Positions 29,308 to 39,200 of a DNA stretch of 64,000 bases are shown piece by piece; the stretch's first letter is position 1; each line of letters starts with the position of its first letter. The notes below the pieces were generated by a model that did no database searches, had not been told where the DNA came from, and saw nothing but the letters and a program-made list of their open reading frames with translations. Source of the DNA: Phycisphaerales bacterium (lineage in GTDB: Bacteria > Planctomycetota > Phycisphaerae > Phycisphaerales > UBA1924); the NCBI GenBank assembly GCA_029260555.1, contig JAJDCZ010000032.1:32780-96779 (forward strand), given 5' to 3'. The position numbers were made by a program, and so were the translations under genes.

Positions 29308-29598
29308 CTGCCTTTTACTTTGTCCAATGTGTGATGCCTGAGTCCGAGAGGATATCGACAAACTGGCTGAGATTCTGCAAACACAGACACAACAAAAAAA
29401 ATCCTGTATCTACATGCAAAAATATCCCCACCATGGGTGCTTTTTGGGGGCTAATTCATTGTCCTGACAAAGGAATCAAGAGTCCAACTCAAGATGGCAT
29501 CCTTCTGGAACGATCGAATCAATTGGGTGAGTCAGTACGACTGATCCGTTGATGAGATAACAATATCCACTTTGCGCGCTGTTCGAGCCTTTTCGGAC
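29308..29598. other. Divergent intergenic region MFS / cheA
   Basis: About 290 bp of leader DNA for the chemotaxis operon and the MFS operon. It includes an eight-A run (29394-29401) and a short inverted repeat (CCCA/TGGG near 29428-29436) followed by five T. I see no gene and no sure promoter. Confidence 0.4.
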
Positions 29599-32343
29599 AT
29601 GCAAATCGTGAGGTGGCCAGAGCGAGGTCTTATTCGCGTGAGCGCTAACACACTGGTCGAAGAAATCGCCAAGGTCGTCGCCCTGACTCAGCCTACTGAT
29701 CTTCCCGCTCTGGTGACGATCCAGGAGAAGCTGCAGGCTCTCAGTGAACAGATCCAGGAAGATGATCTGCGGGCACTATGTCGTGTTGCAGACAAGGCTG
29801 CTGGTCTGATTGATGCCATTGTTCTCAGAGAGACAGATGACATTGAACAGGCCTACTCATGTGTGCAGGGCGCTGTGTCTTACACACAAGAAGCCATGGA
29901 AGCACACGAGAACGGCCGATCGATTGACTCGATCACACTGCCTCGTTTCCCAGGTGAGCCCGAGCCAGTTCCAGTACCCGTTGATATCGAGATTGACGAA
30001 GAGCTACTCAGTGCCTGGGTAAGCAGCTGTGAAGACACGCTGGCAGAACTCGAAGCCAATGTAGTTGAGATTGACACCGCAGAAGATCCTGCTGAACTCA
30101 TCGGAGCCATCCGGCGAGGCGTACACACGATCAAGGGCGAGTGTGGCGTGCTTTCACTTCATACTGCACAAAAAGTCTGCCATGAAGCCGAGTCGGCTAT
30201 CGATGTGTGCATCGACAATAACGAGCCGTTCCCTGTTGATCCCGTTCTGGCACTGCTGGACTGGGTAAAGGACTATGTCGCCAGGCTCAGCCAGGATCCT
30301 CGCAGCCCGTGCCCTGCTCATGAAGAGCTGTTGCAAGTCTTTGTTGATATCACAGAACCAGCAAGCGTCAAATTCACACCAACTGCTGAACCAGAATCAG
30401 CTGTCGAAACAGAAACACCCGTTGATGAACCCGATGTCGCCCAGCCCGTACTTGAGCAGGAAAACATACCTGCCTCTGAAAGTGCGTCTGAACCAGAACA
30501 AATCAAAGATGATGGCTCACGCGTGACCTTCCCTGATGACCTTGGGATGGACGAAAATCTGAATGATTTTCTTTGCGAAGCACGCGAGCATCTGACCGCT
30601 GCTGAAGAAGCCCTGCTCTCGCTTGAGCAGGACTTTGGTGACATCGAGTTAATCAACACCATTTTCCGAGCTTTCCACACCATCAAAGGCGTGGCAGGTT
30701 TCATGAACCTGACCCCCATCGTAGAACTGGCCCATAACGCTGAAACACTACTGGATAAAGCCCGCAACGGCGAGATCACACTCAATCCCGAATATACAGA
30801 CCTGATCTTCCGATCATGCGATCTGCTACTTCAACTCATCGCAACTCTGGAAGGCACCGAAGCTCCCGCAAAGATTGTGTTCGATTCTCTCGTCGCCGAA
30901 CTCAAACGAGTCGTGGCTGGGGGTGCTCCTGGAAGCAACCAGGCAGAAACACCGCCAGCAGTGGTTGCAAGCACACCCGCTCCTGTTGAATCAACACCAG
31001 AAACGAAAGCAACAGAGACTGAATCATCAGCACCCGCTGCATCCGAGGCTCCTGCACCCGTTACTGAAACACCATCAGAACCTCAGGCACCCGCTGCCAA
31101 GAGCGACACACCGACAACTCAAAGCAAGCCTTCACCAAACACCAAAGCCAAACGCCGCACCGAGCAGACGGTCAAGGTCAGCACAGGTCGCATGGATGCG
31201 CTCGTGAACATGGTCGGCGAGCTGGTCATCGCCCAGCAGATGATTGTCCAGGACTCTCAAGTCTCTCAAATCAAAGAACAAAAGACCCAACGAAATCTCA
31301 CCCATGTTGGCAAAATCATTCGTGACCTGCAAGAGGTCGCCATGTCACTTCGCATGGTCACTATCAAGGCCCAGTTCCAGAAAATGGCCCGCCTAGTGCG
31401 CGATCTTTCCATCAAAGCTGGCAAGAACATCGAGTTCAAGATGGAGGGCGAAGACACGGAACTGGATCGCAATGTGGTCGAAGAGATCGCCGATCCGCTC
31501 GTACATATGGTGCGAAACTCCTGTGACCATGGTATCGAACCCGAGGGTGTACGAGTTCAAGAAGGCAAGACACCTCATGGCACGCTCACCCTCCGCGCCT
31601 ACCACCAGGGCGGGTCAATCGTTATCGAAGTTCAAGACGATGGCAAGGGGTTGAATCGTGACAAGATTCTCGCCAAAGCTCTAGACCGAGGCCTCATCCC
31701 TGCAGATCGTAATCCAGCAGAAATCCCTGACAGCGAAATCTACAACATGGTCTTCCTGCCCGGCTTTTCCACCGCCGACAAGGTCACAGATATCTCCGGG
31801 CGTGGCGTAGGCATGGATGTTGTACGCCGAAACATCGAAGCCTTGCGAGGCAAAGTGGAGATCCGCTCAACCCCAGGTGAAGGCTCAACCTTCATCATGC
31901 GCTTGCCACTGACCATGGCCATTATTGATGGCATGATTGTGCGCGTGGGATCACAGCGATATGTCCTGCCCACATTGTCCATAGAACAAAGCTTCAGACC
32001 CAAGCCCGACCAGTTGCACACCGCTGCAGGCGGCAAAGGCGAGATGGCAATGGTGCGTGATGCACTACTCCCGGTCTATCGCCTGAATCGCGTGTTTGAT
32101 CTTGAAGAAGGGGCTGATGCATACGACGAGTCTCTCCTGATCGTGATCGAATCCAACAGCTCACGATGCTGCCTGCTGGTCGATGAAATCCTCGGGCAAC
32201 AGCAAGTGGTTATTAAAAACCTGGGTGAGGGGGTCGACTCTCTACGAGGCGTCTCAGGCGGTGCCATCCTTGGCGATGGACGCGTCGCACTCATCCTCGA
32301 TGTAATGGGCTTGATTAATGAAGCAACCAATGTTTCCGTTTGA
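29599..32343 (+). CDS. cheA: Chemotaxis histidine kinase CheA with two HPt domains
   Basis: A 914-aa kinase that phosphorylates CheY and CheB when stimulated by receptors. An N-terminal helical region (about 10-110) precedes HPt-1 (about 130-230; His176 in HTIKGECG) and HPt-2 (about 318-430; His360 in HTIKGVAG). A long Pro/Thr/Ala/Glu linker (about 440-515) follows. The dimerisation domain begins TVKVSTGRMDALVNMVGELV, and the HATPase has N-box HMVRNSCDHGIEP, G1 DDGKGLN and G2 GRGVGMDVV. A CheW-like domain is at about 775-914. The start ATG 29599 is uncertain; GTG 29638 also fits. Two HPt domains are more than in E. coli CheA (about 650 aa). It heads a nine-gene cluster on one strand. Confidence 0.95.
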   Translation: MQIVRWPERGLIRVSANTLVEEIAKVVALTQPTDLPALVTIQEKLQALSEQIQEDDLRALCRVADKAAGLIDAIVLRETDDIEQAYSCVQGAVSYTQEAMEAHENGRSIDSITLPRFPGEPEPVPVPVDIEIDEELLSAWVSSCEDTLAELEANVVEIDTAEDPAELIGAIRRGVHTIKGECGVLSLHTAQKVCHEAESAIDVCIDNNEPFPVDPVLALLDWVKDYVARLSQDPRSPCPAHEELLQVFVDITEPASVKFTPTAEPESAVETETPVDEPDVAQPVLEQENIPASESASEPEQIKDDGSRVTFPDDLGMDENLNDFLCEAREHLTAAEEALLSLEQDFGDIELINTIFRAFHTIKGVAGFMNLTPIVELAHNAETLLDKARNGEITLNPEYTDLIFRSCDLLLQLIATLEGTEAPAKIVFDSLVAELKRVVAGGAPGSNQAETPPAVVASTPAPVESTPETKATETESSAPAASEAPAPVTETPSEPQAPAAKSDTPTTQSKPSPNTKAKRRTEQTVKVSTGRMDALVNMVGELVIAQQMIVQDSQVSQIKEQKTQRNLTHVGKIIRDLQEVAMSLRMVTIKAQFQKMARLVRDLSIKAGKNIEFKMEGEDTELDRNVVEEIADPLVHMVRNSCDHGIEPEGVRVQEGKTPHGTLTLRAYHQGGSIVIEVQDDGKGLNRDKILAKALDRGLIPADRNPAEIPDSEIYNMVFLPGFSTADKVTDISGRGVGMDVVRRNIEALRGKVEIRSTPGEGSTFIMRLPLTMAIIDGMIVRVGSQRYVLPTLSIEQSFRPKPDQLHTAAGGKGEMAMVRDALLPVYRLNRVFDLEEGADAYDESLLIVIESNSSRCCLLVDEILGQQQVVIKNLGEGVDSLRGVSGGAILGDGRVALILDVMGLINEATNVSV

Positions 32344-32366
32344 CTCAGATTGAAAAGGCGAAGACC

Positions 32367-32939
32367 ATGACAACAACGAATAATAGAACATCAATTCTCC
32401 AGGCAATGGACAGCACCGACGCAAATGAAAACAAGTTTCTTTCATTCTTTCTTGGAAATGAAGAATACTGCGTCGAAATCCTGCGCGTTCGCGAAATCAT
32501 CGGGATCATTGATATCACACCGCTGCCTCAAACGCCTGATTATGTCAAAGGCGTCGTCAACCTGCGCGGCAAGATTATCCCTGTCATCGAGCTTCGCCTC
32601 AAGTTTGGGCTGGAACCCAAACCCTTCACAGAGGAAACCTGCATCGTTGTCGTAGAGATCGCAGGCTCTGACGATGAAGAGCAGTTCCAGATGGGCGTGA
32701 TCGTTGACAATGTTTCTGAAGTCATCGACATCCCGCGCAGTGCCATCGAACCCGCACCTCACTTTGGATCAACACTCGATACCAGCTACATCAACGGCAT
32801 GGGCAAGGCCAAAGAAAAAGTCCTCATCCTTCTTGATATTGACCGGGTTATGACGCTGAGCGAAGCAAGCGACATGACCGCAGCAGCATCTCATGCAGAT
32901 GGCGAACAACCCCAGGATATAAGTGCTAAAGCAGCATAA
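32367..32939 (+). CDS. cheW: Chemotaxis coupling protein CheW
   Basis: A 190-aa adaptor joining CheA to receptors. The fold is clear: KFLSFFLGNEEYCVEILRVREII, then ITPLPQTPDYVKGVVNLRGKIIPVIELR (the conserved NLRG) and a C-terminal GMGKAKEKVLILLDIDRVM. The ATG at 32367 has AAAAGGCGAAG upstream; an earlier start overlapping cheA is less likely. A C-terminal Ala/Asp/Gln-rich tail (about 175-190) extends beyond the usual CheW end. It lies 23 bp after cheA, so expression is surely joint. Confidence 0.95.
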   Translation: MTTTNNRTSILQAMDSTDANENKFLSFFLGNEEYCVEILRVREIIGIIDITPLPQTPDYVKGVVNLRGKIIPVIELRLKFGLEPKPFTEETCIVVVEIAGSDDEEQFQMGVIVDNVSEVIDIPRSAIEPAPHFGSTLDTSYINGMGKAKEKVLILLDIDRVMTLSEASDMTAAASHADGEQPQDISAKAA

Positions 32940-33010
32940 AGCATCAATGAGCACATGAACCCCGACAGAAGCAAATCAGGCAGTCACACACGACTCGAAA
33001 GGAAAATGAC

Positions 33011-34909
33011 ATGTCAGCAATGAATCAAACAAACCCCAGTGGCAAAGATGAGCAGGGAGATGTCTCCCACGCACAGGATCTTGAAAACCAGTTCCGCGCA
33101 CTCAGTCGCGCCCAGGCGACGATCGAGTTCAACATGGATGGCACCATCATCACCGCCAACGATAACTTCCTCTCTACCGTGGGCTATACCCTTCAGGAAG
33201 TCCAAGGCCAGCACCACAGCCTGTTCGTTGAAGAATCATACAAAAACAGTCCTGAATACAGCCAGTTCTGGCGAGATCTGAATAATGGCGAGTTTAGGTC
33301 TGGTGAGTTCCAGCGTGTTGGCAAAGGTGGAAAAACCATCTGGCTACAGGCGACTTACAATGCGATTCTGGATTCCAGCGGCAAGCCATACAAGGTTGTC
33401 AAGTTTGCCTCAGATATCACTGAAACAAAGCAGGCTTCATTGAAAATCGAAGCTGAAGCCCAGAAAGTCAGCGAGATGATGCGCAAGATGCCGCTGAATG
33501 TGATGCTGGTAGACAAAGATCTGAAGCTTACATACCTTAATGAGACAAGTCGTAGCACACTCAAAACCATCGAGCACAACCTGCCTGTGAAGGTGGAGGA
33601 CATGATCGGTACATGCATCGATGTTTTCCATGCGGACCCGGCACTTCAGAGGCGACTGCTTGGTAATCCCAAAGAGTTCCTGCCTCATAAAACTGAAATC
33701 GTCATCGGTGGCGAAGATGTTGCTCTCCAGGCTGACGGTGTGTTTGACGGCGAAGGCAACTTCCTCGGGTGCATGGCGACATGGACCGTAATCACGGCAC
33801 AAAAGCAGCTCGAACGCGATCAGGCTGAAGCCCAGGAACGCGAGCGAAATGCAAATGAGGAACTGACCCGCAAGGTTGATGAACTGTTGACCGTTGCTCA
33901 AGCTGCAGGTGCAGGCGATCTCACTGGCGAAGTCACCTTCTCAGGCGACGACCCGGTCGGTCAGCTGGGCAATGGCATCATGCAGATGATGGACAACATC
34001 TCAAATGTTCTGCGCGATGTTAATACCGGCTCAACCCAGATTGATGGTGGTGCACAGCAGATTGCCGGTGCCAGCCAGTCTCTTTCAGAGGGTGCATCCG
34101 AGCAGGCTGCCAATCTTGAAGAGATCAGCGCCTCGCTGGAAGAGATGTCCTCCATGACAGGGCAAAACGCAGAGAACGCCAGACAGGCTTCGACTCTTTC
34201 TGAAGAATGCCAGACCTCTGCAGATCGTGGCTCTAATGAGATGGATGCCCTGACCGAAGCCATGAACGAAATCAAGGCTTCCAGTTCACAGATCTCCAAG
34301 ATCATCAAGGTGATCGACGAGATCGCCTTCCAGACCAATCTCCTGGCATTGAACGCTGCTGTTGAAGCCGCGCGTGCTGGCGAAGCTGGCAAGGGCTTTG
34401 CCGTGGTGGCAGAAGAAGTTCGCAATCTGGCTCAGCGCTCTGCTGAAGCTGCCAAGAACACTTCAGTCATGATCGAAGAAGCTTCCAAGCGTGCTGACAA
34501 CGGCGGCGCCATCGCTGAACGCGTCGGCCAGGCACTCGTGGAAATCGTCAGTGGTGCAAACAAGGTCAGCACACTCGTAAGCGAGATTGCATCAGCATCC
34601 CAGGAGCAGGCTGATGGCGTAAACCAGATCTCCAAGGGTGTATCTGAGCTTGACAAGGTAACCCAGCAGAACGCAGGGAATGCTGAGGAACTCGCCTCAG
34701 CCTCTGAAGAAACTGCCAGCCAGGTTGCCAGCGTTCGCGAGCTGGTCCAGCAGTTCAAGATTCGTGGCATGGACACAGAGGCTCCCGCCCCTGCTCCGCG
34801 TCAAGCCGCCAGACCCAGCAAACGCCCAGCTCCCGCACTCCGCCCCAAGGTCGGAGCCGGCGCTTCTTCAAACGAGTTCCCAATGGATGATGACTTTGAG
34901 TCATTCTAA
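33011..34909 (+). CDS. Soluble methyl-accepting chemotaxis receptor with two PAS domains
   Basis: A 632-aa receptor without signal peptide or membrane span, so probably cytoplasmic. Two PAS domains (about 25-140 and 150-265) could bind a small ligand or cofactor: [24 protein letters not shown] and [13 protein letters not shown] mark their starts. A HAMP-like stretch follows (about 270-330; [13 protein letters not shown]). The signalling domain (about 335-590) has the highly conserved hairpin tip [20 protein letters not shown] (about 434-453) that contacts CheA and CheW. The C-terminus is Pro/Ala-rich and lacks an NWETF-type CheR-binding pentapeptide. Energy or redox taxis is a reasonable guess from PAS plus soluble location. 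Confidence 0.93.
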   Translation: MSAMNQTNPSGKDEQGDVSHAQDLENQFRALSRAQATIEFNMDGTIITANDNFLSTVGYTLQEVQGQHHSLFVEESYKNSPEYSQFWRDLNNGEFRSGEFQRVGKGGKTIWLQATYNAILDSSGKPYKVVKFASDITETKQASLKIEAEAQKVSEMMRKMPLNVMLVDKDLKLTYLNETSRSTLKTIEHNLPVKVEDMIGTCIDVFHADPALQRRLLGNPKEFLPHKTEIVIGGEDVALQADGVFDGEGNFLGCMATWTVITAQKQLERDQAEAQERERNANEELTRKVDELLTVAQAAGAGDLTGEVTFSGDDPVGQLGNGIMQMMDNISNVLRDVNTGSTQIDGGAQQIAGASQSLSEGASEQAANLEEISASLEEMSSMTGQNAENARQASTLSEECQTSADRGSNEMDALTEAMNEIKASSSQISKIIKVIDEIAFQTNLLALNAAVEAARAGEAGKGFAVVAEEVRNLAQRSAEAAKNTSVMIEEASKRADNGGAIAERVGQALVEIVSGANKVSTLVSEIASASQEQADGVNQISKGVSELDKVTQQNAGNAEELASASEETASQVASVRELVQQFKIRGMDTEAPAPAPRQAARPSKRPAPALRPKVGAGASSNEFPMDDDFESF

Positions 34910-35010
34910 GCCATAACAAGTGTTTTTCGTGCTCCCACCTGCTCGAAAGGGTAGGTGGGGGTTTGGTTAGTCGAGAATGGTTGTCTTCGCTACACGCAGG
35001 ATTCTTACGA

Positions 35011-35835
35011 ATGTTCACGCTTAAAAAGCACGAGTTTGAACGAATTTCCCAGATCGCAGCGCAACGCTGGGGACTTCACATGCCTGAGAAAAAAATCTCT
35101 ACGGTGACCAGCCGTATGGCCAAGCTGATGCGCAAGAGCAACTACAGCTCTGTCAAGGAAGCTCTGGAACACATCGAAGCAGACCCCAGCCCGGATGACC
35201 TGCTTGAGTTCTTTGATGTTCTATCAACCAACACAACGAGCTTTTTTAGAGATAAATCCCATTTTGACTATCTCGAACGAGAGTTCTATACACCCCTTCA
35301 ACGAGGAAACCTTACGCTGCCTGGCAAACATATAAGGATCTGGTCCGCAGCGTGCTCTCGTGGACATGAACCTTATACCATCGCAATCAATGCCTTGGAA
35401 AGCCTGCCCTCGATTGACAAGTGGGATTTCCAAATTTTGGCAACTGACCTTTCTTCCTTATCCTTGCAGGAAGCCCAACGCGGGATCTACGACGCTGATC
35501 AGGTTGATACGATCGATTCTGCACTCTTGCGCAAGTATTTCCTCAAGCGAAAGGGTGATCCATGCGATCAATACAAGGTGTCTGATGCGATCCGATCACT
35601 CGTCACCATTAGAAGGCTTAATCTGATGGATTCCTGGCCCATGAAAGGACCATTCAATGCGATCTTCTGCAGGAATGTCATGATCTACTTCGATAAACCA
35701 ACAAGAGAAAGACTGGTCAATCGAATGTGCGACCTGCTCCTGCCAGGAGGTGTGCTGGCGATCGGAAGTGCTGAAACCTTGTCTGGCCTCCGAACGCCTT
35801 TGCGACCTGTGGCTGCCAACATTTACATGAAGTGA
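35011..35835 (+). CDS. cheR: Chemoreceptor methyltransferase CheR
   Basis: A 274-aa enzyme that methylates receptor glutamates with S-adenosylmethionine. The N-terminal helical domain (about 1-75) ends in FFDVLSTNTTSFFRDKSHFDYL. The SAM site reads IRIWSAACSRGHEPYTIA, where most CheR proteins have GEEPYS; here the first Glu is His and the Ser is Thr. ILATDLSSLSLQEAQRGIY and IFCRNVMIYFDKPTRERL follow as usual. The start ATG 35011 has AGGA upstream. It is followed by cheD after 12 bp. Confidence 0.94.
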   Translation: MFTLKKHEFERISQIAAQRWGLHMPEKKISTVTSRMAKLMRKSNYSSVKEALEHIEADPSPDDLLEFFDVLSTNTTSFFRDKSHFDYLEREFYTPLQRGNLTLPGKHIRIWSAACSRGHEPYTIAINALESLPSIDKWDFQILATDLSSLSLQEAQRGIYDADQVDTIDSALLRKYFLKRKGDPCDQYKVSDAIRSLVTIRRLNLMDSWPMKGPFNAIFCRNVMIYFDKPTRERLVNRMCDLLLPGGVLAIGSAETLSGLRTPLRPVAANIYMK

Positions 35836-35847
35836 TCTGGAGTGCGA

Positions 35848-36378
35848 ATGCTGACCATGCCAACACAGACATATAAAAAGAAAGCCGTGGATGGAAAGAT
35901 TGTGGTTGGTGTGGCCGACATGGCCGTAACCAGCGATCCGGATGCCCTGCTTATTACCTATGCACTGGGGTCGTGCATTGGAGTGACCATTTTCGATCCT
36001 GTAGCATGTGTTGGTGGCATGCTGCATTTCATGCTGCCAAACTCAAAGGGAAGCCCGGATAAAGCCAAGGCAAACCCCGCCATGTTCGGCGACACCGGCG
36101 TGCCACTCCTGTTTCGCATGTGCTATGACCTTGGGGCAACCAAGGAAAATATGGTCGTGTGTGCTGCGGGCGGTGCAGAAATTCTGGCAGACGATGGCCA
36201 CTTCAAAATCGGTTCAAGAAATAGAACCATACTCAGAAAACTCTTCTGGAAAAACAGCATTCTGGTTGCCGCGGAGGACACAGGAGGCGTTGGAAGCCGA
36301 ACTCTCCAGCTCAATGTGCCCGATGGCCATGTCGAAATTCGCTCCAAAGGTAATGGGAAACTGCTATGGCCGGAATAA
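35848..36378 (+). CDS. cheD: Chemoreceptor glutamine deamidase CheD
   Basis: A 176-aa deamidase that converts receptor Gln to Glu and, in other bacteria, binds CheC/CheX. The catalytic Cys is in YALGSCIGVTIFD and the His in GGMLHFMLP. The downstream GDTGVPLLFRM and CAAGGAEIL segments are characteristic. The start ATG 35848 is six bases after GGAG. Its last 13 bp overlap the HDOD gene, indicating tight coupling. Because a CheX-like phosphatase is in the same operon, mutual regulation of the CheD-CheC type is conceivable. Confidence 0.93.
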   Translation: MLTMPTQTYKKKAVDGKIVVGVADMAVTSDPDALLITYALGSCIGVTIFDPVACVGGMLHFMLPNSKGSPDKAKANPAMFGDTGVPLLFRMCYDLGATKENMVVCAAGGAEILADDGHFKIGSRNRTILRKLFWKNSILVAAEDTGGVGSRTLQLNVPDGHVEIRSKGNGKLLWPE

Positions 36379-37223
36379 ATAATATAATTAGTACTTTCGA
36401 TCGTCTCCCTGCATTGCCAGGAGCTGTCAACCGCGTCGTATCCATGCTCTCAAGCGGTGAATATGACATGGGCGAGCTTGAATCCGTGATCTCTACGGAT
36501 GAAGCACTGACCTCAGCCGTCTTGCGCATCGGCAACTCCGCAGCCTATGGCACCCCCGGAAAAACCTTTGCCCTCAAGCAAAGCCTCGTTCGCCTTGGGT
36601 CAGCAACACTCATGAAGCTGGTTCTCGAACAGGAGATGACGCAAGTCTTTGAAGTCGCTGGTGCCGGGTATGGCTTGCGCAGGCATGCCATGTGGCGAGG
36701 TTCCGTCGGTGGCGCAGTGGTTGCAGAAAAAATCGCCAGCGATTCCAAGTTTACTGATCCCAACCTGTGCTTTGTCTGTGCGTTGCTCAGAGACATCGGC
36801 AAACTCGCCATTGATGCCTATCTCTGTGGCGACAACGCACCCCAGGCTGATCCAGATGAAGATTACCTGAACCAGGAACGATCAGCCTTTGGCTTTGACC
36901 ACGCTGAAGTTGGCAGACTCCTGGCACAAAACTGGAACTTGCCTGACCGCATCGCAGATGCCATCGGGTTCCACCACACACCACCCGCACCAGATGACCA
37001 AACGCACGATGTGTTGTTTGACATCGTTCACGCTGCTGATGTGGTGTGTCTCTGGTCAGGCATGGGTATCGGTTGCGACGGCTTGAACTACCGCGTAGCT
37101 GAACATGTTAAACAAGCCTATCTTCCACACCGAAAGGTCGCAGAAGAATACATGGCATTCGCATGGACAAGGATAAGCGAAATTGAAGACGATTCGCAGC
37201 AAACCCGAGGAGCGATCGCATGA
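36366..37223 (+). CDS. HDOD-domain signalling protein
   Basis: A 285-aa protein containing the HDOD module, a catalytically altered relative of the HD phosphohydrolases. The segment FDRLPALPGAVNRVVSMLSS opens it; RIGNSAAYG and SLVRLGSATLMKLVLE follow; a partial HD region reads LLRDIGKLAIDAYL, with the first His replaced. It overlaps cheD by 13 bp upstream and the receiver gene by 4 bp (ATGA) downstream. HDOD proteins in chemotaxis operons are known from several phyla, but their role is not settled. Coupled translation with the receiver suggests they act together. Confidence 0.9.
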   Translation: MAGINNIISTFDRLPALPGAVNRVVSMLSSGEYDMGELESVISTDEALTSAVLRIGNSAAYGTPGKTFALKQSLVRLGSATLMKLVLEQEMTQVFEVAGAGYGLRRHAMWRGSVGGAVVAEKIASDSKFTDPNLCFVCALLRDIGKLAIDAYLCGDNAPQADPDEDYLNQERSAFGFDHAEVGRLLAQNWNLPDRIADAIGFHHTPPAPDDQTHDVLFDIVHAADVVCLWSGMGIGCDGLNYRVAEHVKQAYLPHRKVAEEYMAFAWTRISEIEDDSQQTRGAIA

Positions 37224-37603
37224 ACTGTAATCTAATAATTGTTGATGATTCTCCCATTCTCCGCGCTGCAATCAAAAAGGTTGCCAAAGTCGCAGGCGTT
37301 GATGAAGATCGAATTCTCGAGGCTGGCAACGGGCAAGAAGCCCTGGAAGTCCTTGAAACGGTCTGGGTCGATCTGGTGCTGCTGGATCTCAATATGCCCG
37401 TGATGAATGGCGAAGAGTTTGTCATCGCCAAGAACAAGAATCCTGACCTGGCCGATGTGGCTGTGGTTGTTGTTTCCACCGAATCAAACATTGATCGTCT
37501 CCAAAAAATGAAGGACCTTGGCGTTGTGGACACACTTCACAAGCCATTTGAGCCTGAAGACCTCTGCAGACTGATCGCAAAAGTCATGGGAGTAAAATCA
37601 TGA
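37220..37603 (+). CDS. CheY-like single-domain response regulator
   Basis: A 127-aa receiver domain only. The acidic pair is VDDS (9-12), the phosphoacceptor Asp lies in LLDLNMPVMNGEE (about 55), the Thr/Ser switch in VVVSTES (about 85), and the conserved Lys in HKPFEPEDL (about 108). GAGGAG precedes the ATG, which overlaps the HDOD stop. It would carry the phosphoryl signal from CheA to a motor or to the HDOD protein. The symbol cheY is plausible but the target is unknown. Confidence 0.92.
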   Translation: MNCNLIIVDDSPILRAAIKKVAKVAGVDEDRILEAGNGQEALEVLETVWVDLVLLDLNMPVMNGEEFVIAKNKNPDLADVAVVVVSTESNIDRLQKMKDLGVVDTLHKPFEPEDLCRLIAKVMGVKS

Positions 37604-38073
37604 GCAAGATTGATCAAAATCAACTGGCACAACTCGCAATTGATGCCCTTGAACGCACCGCGTTCGTACTGGCAGATCCCACCGACAGCCAGCAGGCTGA
37701 AGAACTGGGGCAAATCGAGTTTTTCTCCATCCTTAACTATGGCAACAACGCCAGCGGAGCCATCTGCCTCGGTGCAAGCGAAGGGTTTGTGCGCGAAATG
37801 GCCTCCAGCCTGCTCGGCGTGGATGACTCTGAAATCGACCCCACCAAGGAAGGCCAGGATGCCATCAACGAACTCGCCAACATCATGGCCGGCTCAGTGA
37901 TTCTCGCACTTGGTGGTGATGGTCAATACTTCCAGATGAATGTCCCACGCACCACTACCGCATCAGAGTTGCCGCCACTTTCCAGCAACGCTGTTGAGTG
38001 CTTTGTCGAGTCTGAAAGCGGCGTACTGAGAATATGGTGGCTGCCTGATTCTGTCAGTGCTGCTGCAGCTTGA
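37600..38073 (+). CDS. CheX/CheC-like chemotaxis phosphatase
   Basis: A 157-aa protein that resembles CheX, the phosphatase that dephosphorylates CheY-P. The catalytic-type motif D-x3-E-x2-N is present as DAINELAN (about residues 87-94), inside the helix EGQDAINELANIMAGSVI. The preceding beta-rich half and the GG-containing turn match the fold. It overlaps the CheY-like gene by 4 bp (ATGA), consistent with a partner relationship. No CheZ is present. Family is moderately sure. Confidence 0.78.
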   Translation: MSKIDQNQLAQLAIDALERTAFVLADPTDSQQAEELGQIEFFSILNYGNNASGAICLGASEGFVREMASSLLGVDDSEIDPTKEGQDAINELANIMAGSVILALGGDGQYFQMNVPRTTTASELPPLSSNAVECFVESESGVLRIWWLPDSVSAAAA

Positions 38074-38132
38074 TTCCACACAACCAAAGCTTGTTCGTTT
38101 GACTTCCAAGAGATTTGCAGAGGGTTTTATCA

Positions 38133-39200
38133 ATGATCGGCGACATCAAGGTTCTTATTGTTGATGATTCTTCCATCGTTCGGCGTGTCCTTTCAACCGA
38201 ACTGGACAAACAAAAAGGCATCCGTGTTGTTGCCACAGCACCGGACCCATACATCGCACGCGATAAAATTTGCACACTCCGACCCGATGTCATCACTCTT
38301 GATATTGAAATGCCCCGGATGGACGGACTGACCTTCCTTAAAAAGGTCATGAAATACAACCCCGTGCCCACCATTATCGTTTCATCCCTGACCGCCAAAG
38401 GCTGCGACATGGCAATCGCCTGCCTGGAAGCTGGCGCCATTGATGTCGTGTGTAAACCCAACGAATCCTACTCTGTTGGCGATCTCTCTGACAAACTCGC
38501 CCAGCTCATTCGTGCTGCTGCCAACGCCAGAGTCACCAAACGATCCGCAGCCGACATGCCCACCAAAGGCACACCGACTTCCCCCGGAAAAGCCCTGCTC
38601 GCAACCACCCACAAGGTCGTCGCACTTGGGTCTTCAACCGGAGGCACCGAAGCACTCCGCACCGTCCTCACCGGACTTCCCAAAACCTGTCCTGGCATCG
38701 TCATGGTTCAACACATGCCTCCCGGATTCACAGCCTCATTCGCAGAAAGGCTCAATGACCTCTGCGAAATCGAAGTCCGCGAAGCCCGCGATGGCGATTC
38801 CGTCCTGCCGGGCCTGGCATTGCTCGCTCAAGGCGACAAACAAATGACCCTTGCCCGTGACGGCGATCGCTACATCGTCCGTGTAAATGAGGGCCCACGC
38901 GTCTGCAGACACCGCCCCTCCGTCGAAGTCCTCTTTGAGTCCACAGCAACATACGCAGGCTCAAACTCGCTTGGTGTCATCATGACAGGCATGGGCAGCG
39001 ACGGTGCTGGAGGCATGCTCACCATGAGAAAAGCCGGCGCCATGACCATCGCACAGGACGAAGATTCATGCGTCGTCTTTGGCATGCCCAAAGAAGCCAT
39101 CAACCTTGGTGGCGTCCACCTGGTCAGCCCGCTTGATCAAATCTCTTCTCGAATCTGTGAATACGCCCAAGGCAAGCTCTCGCCCAAAAAAGCCGCCTGA
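38133..39200 (+). CDS. cheB: Chemotaxis methylesterase CheB
   Basis: A 355-aa receiver-esterase that demethylates and deamidates receptors. The receiver has VDDSS near the N-terminus and the phosphoacceptor Asp in TLDIEMPRMDG. A linker (about 120-165) leads to the esterase with the Ser in ALGSSTGGTEAL, the His in VQHMPPGFT and the Asp in TGMGSDGAGGM; all three catalytic residues are present. ATG 38133 has GAGGG eight bases upstream. It is the last gene of the chemotaxis cluster. Confidence 0.96.
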   Translation: MIGDIKVLIVDDSSIVRRVLSTELDKQKGIRVVATAPDPYIARDKICTLRPDVITLDIEMPRMDGLTFLKKVMKYNPVPTIIVSSLTAKGCDMAIACLEAGAIDVVCKPNESYSVGDLSDKLAQLIRAAANARVTKRSAADMPTKGTPTSPGKALLATTHKVVALGSSTGGTEALRTVLTGLPKTCPGIVMVQHMPPGFTASFAERLNDLCEIEVREARDGDSVLPGLALLAQGDKQMTLARDGDRYIVRVNEGPRVCRHRPSVEVLFESTATYAGSNSLGVIMTGMGSDGAGGMLTMRKAGAMTIAQDEDSCVVFGMPKEAINLGGVHLVSPLDQISSRICEYAQGKLSPKKAA

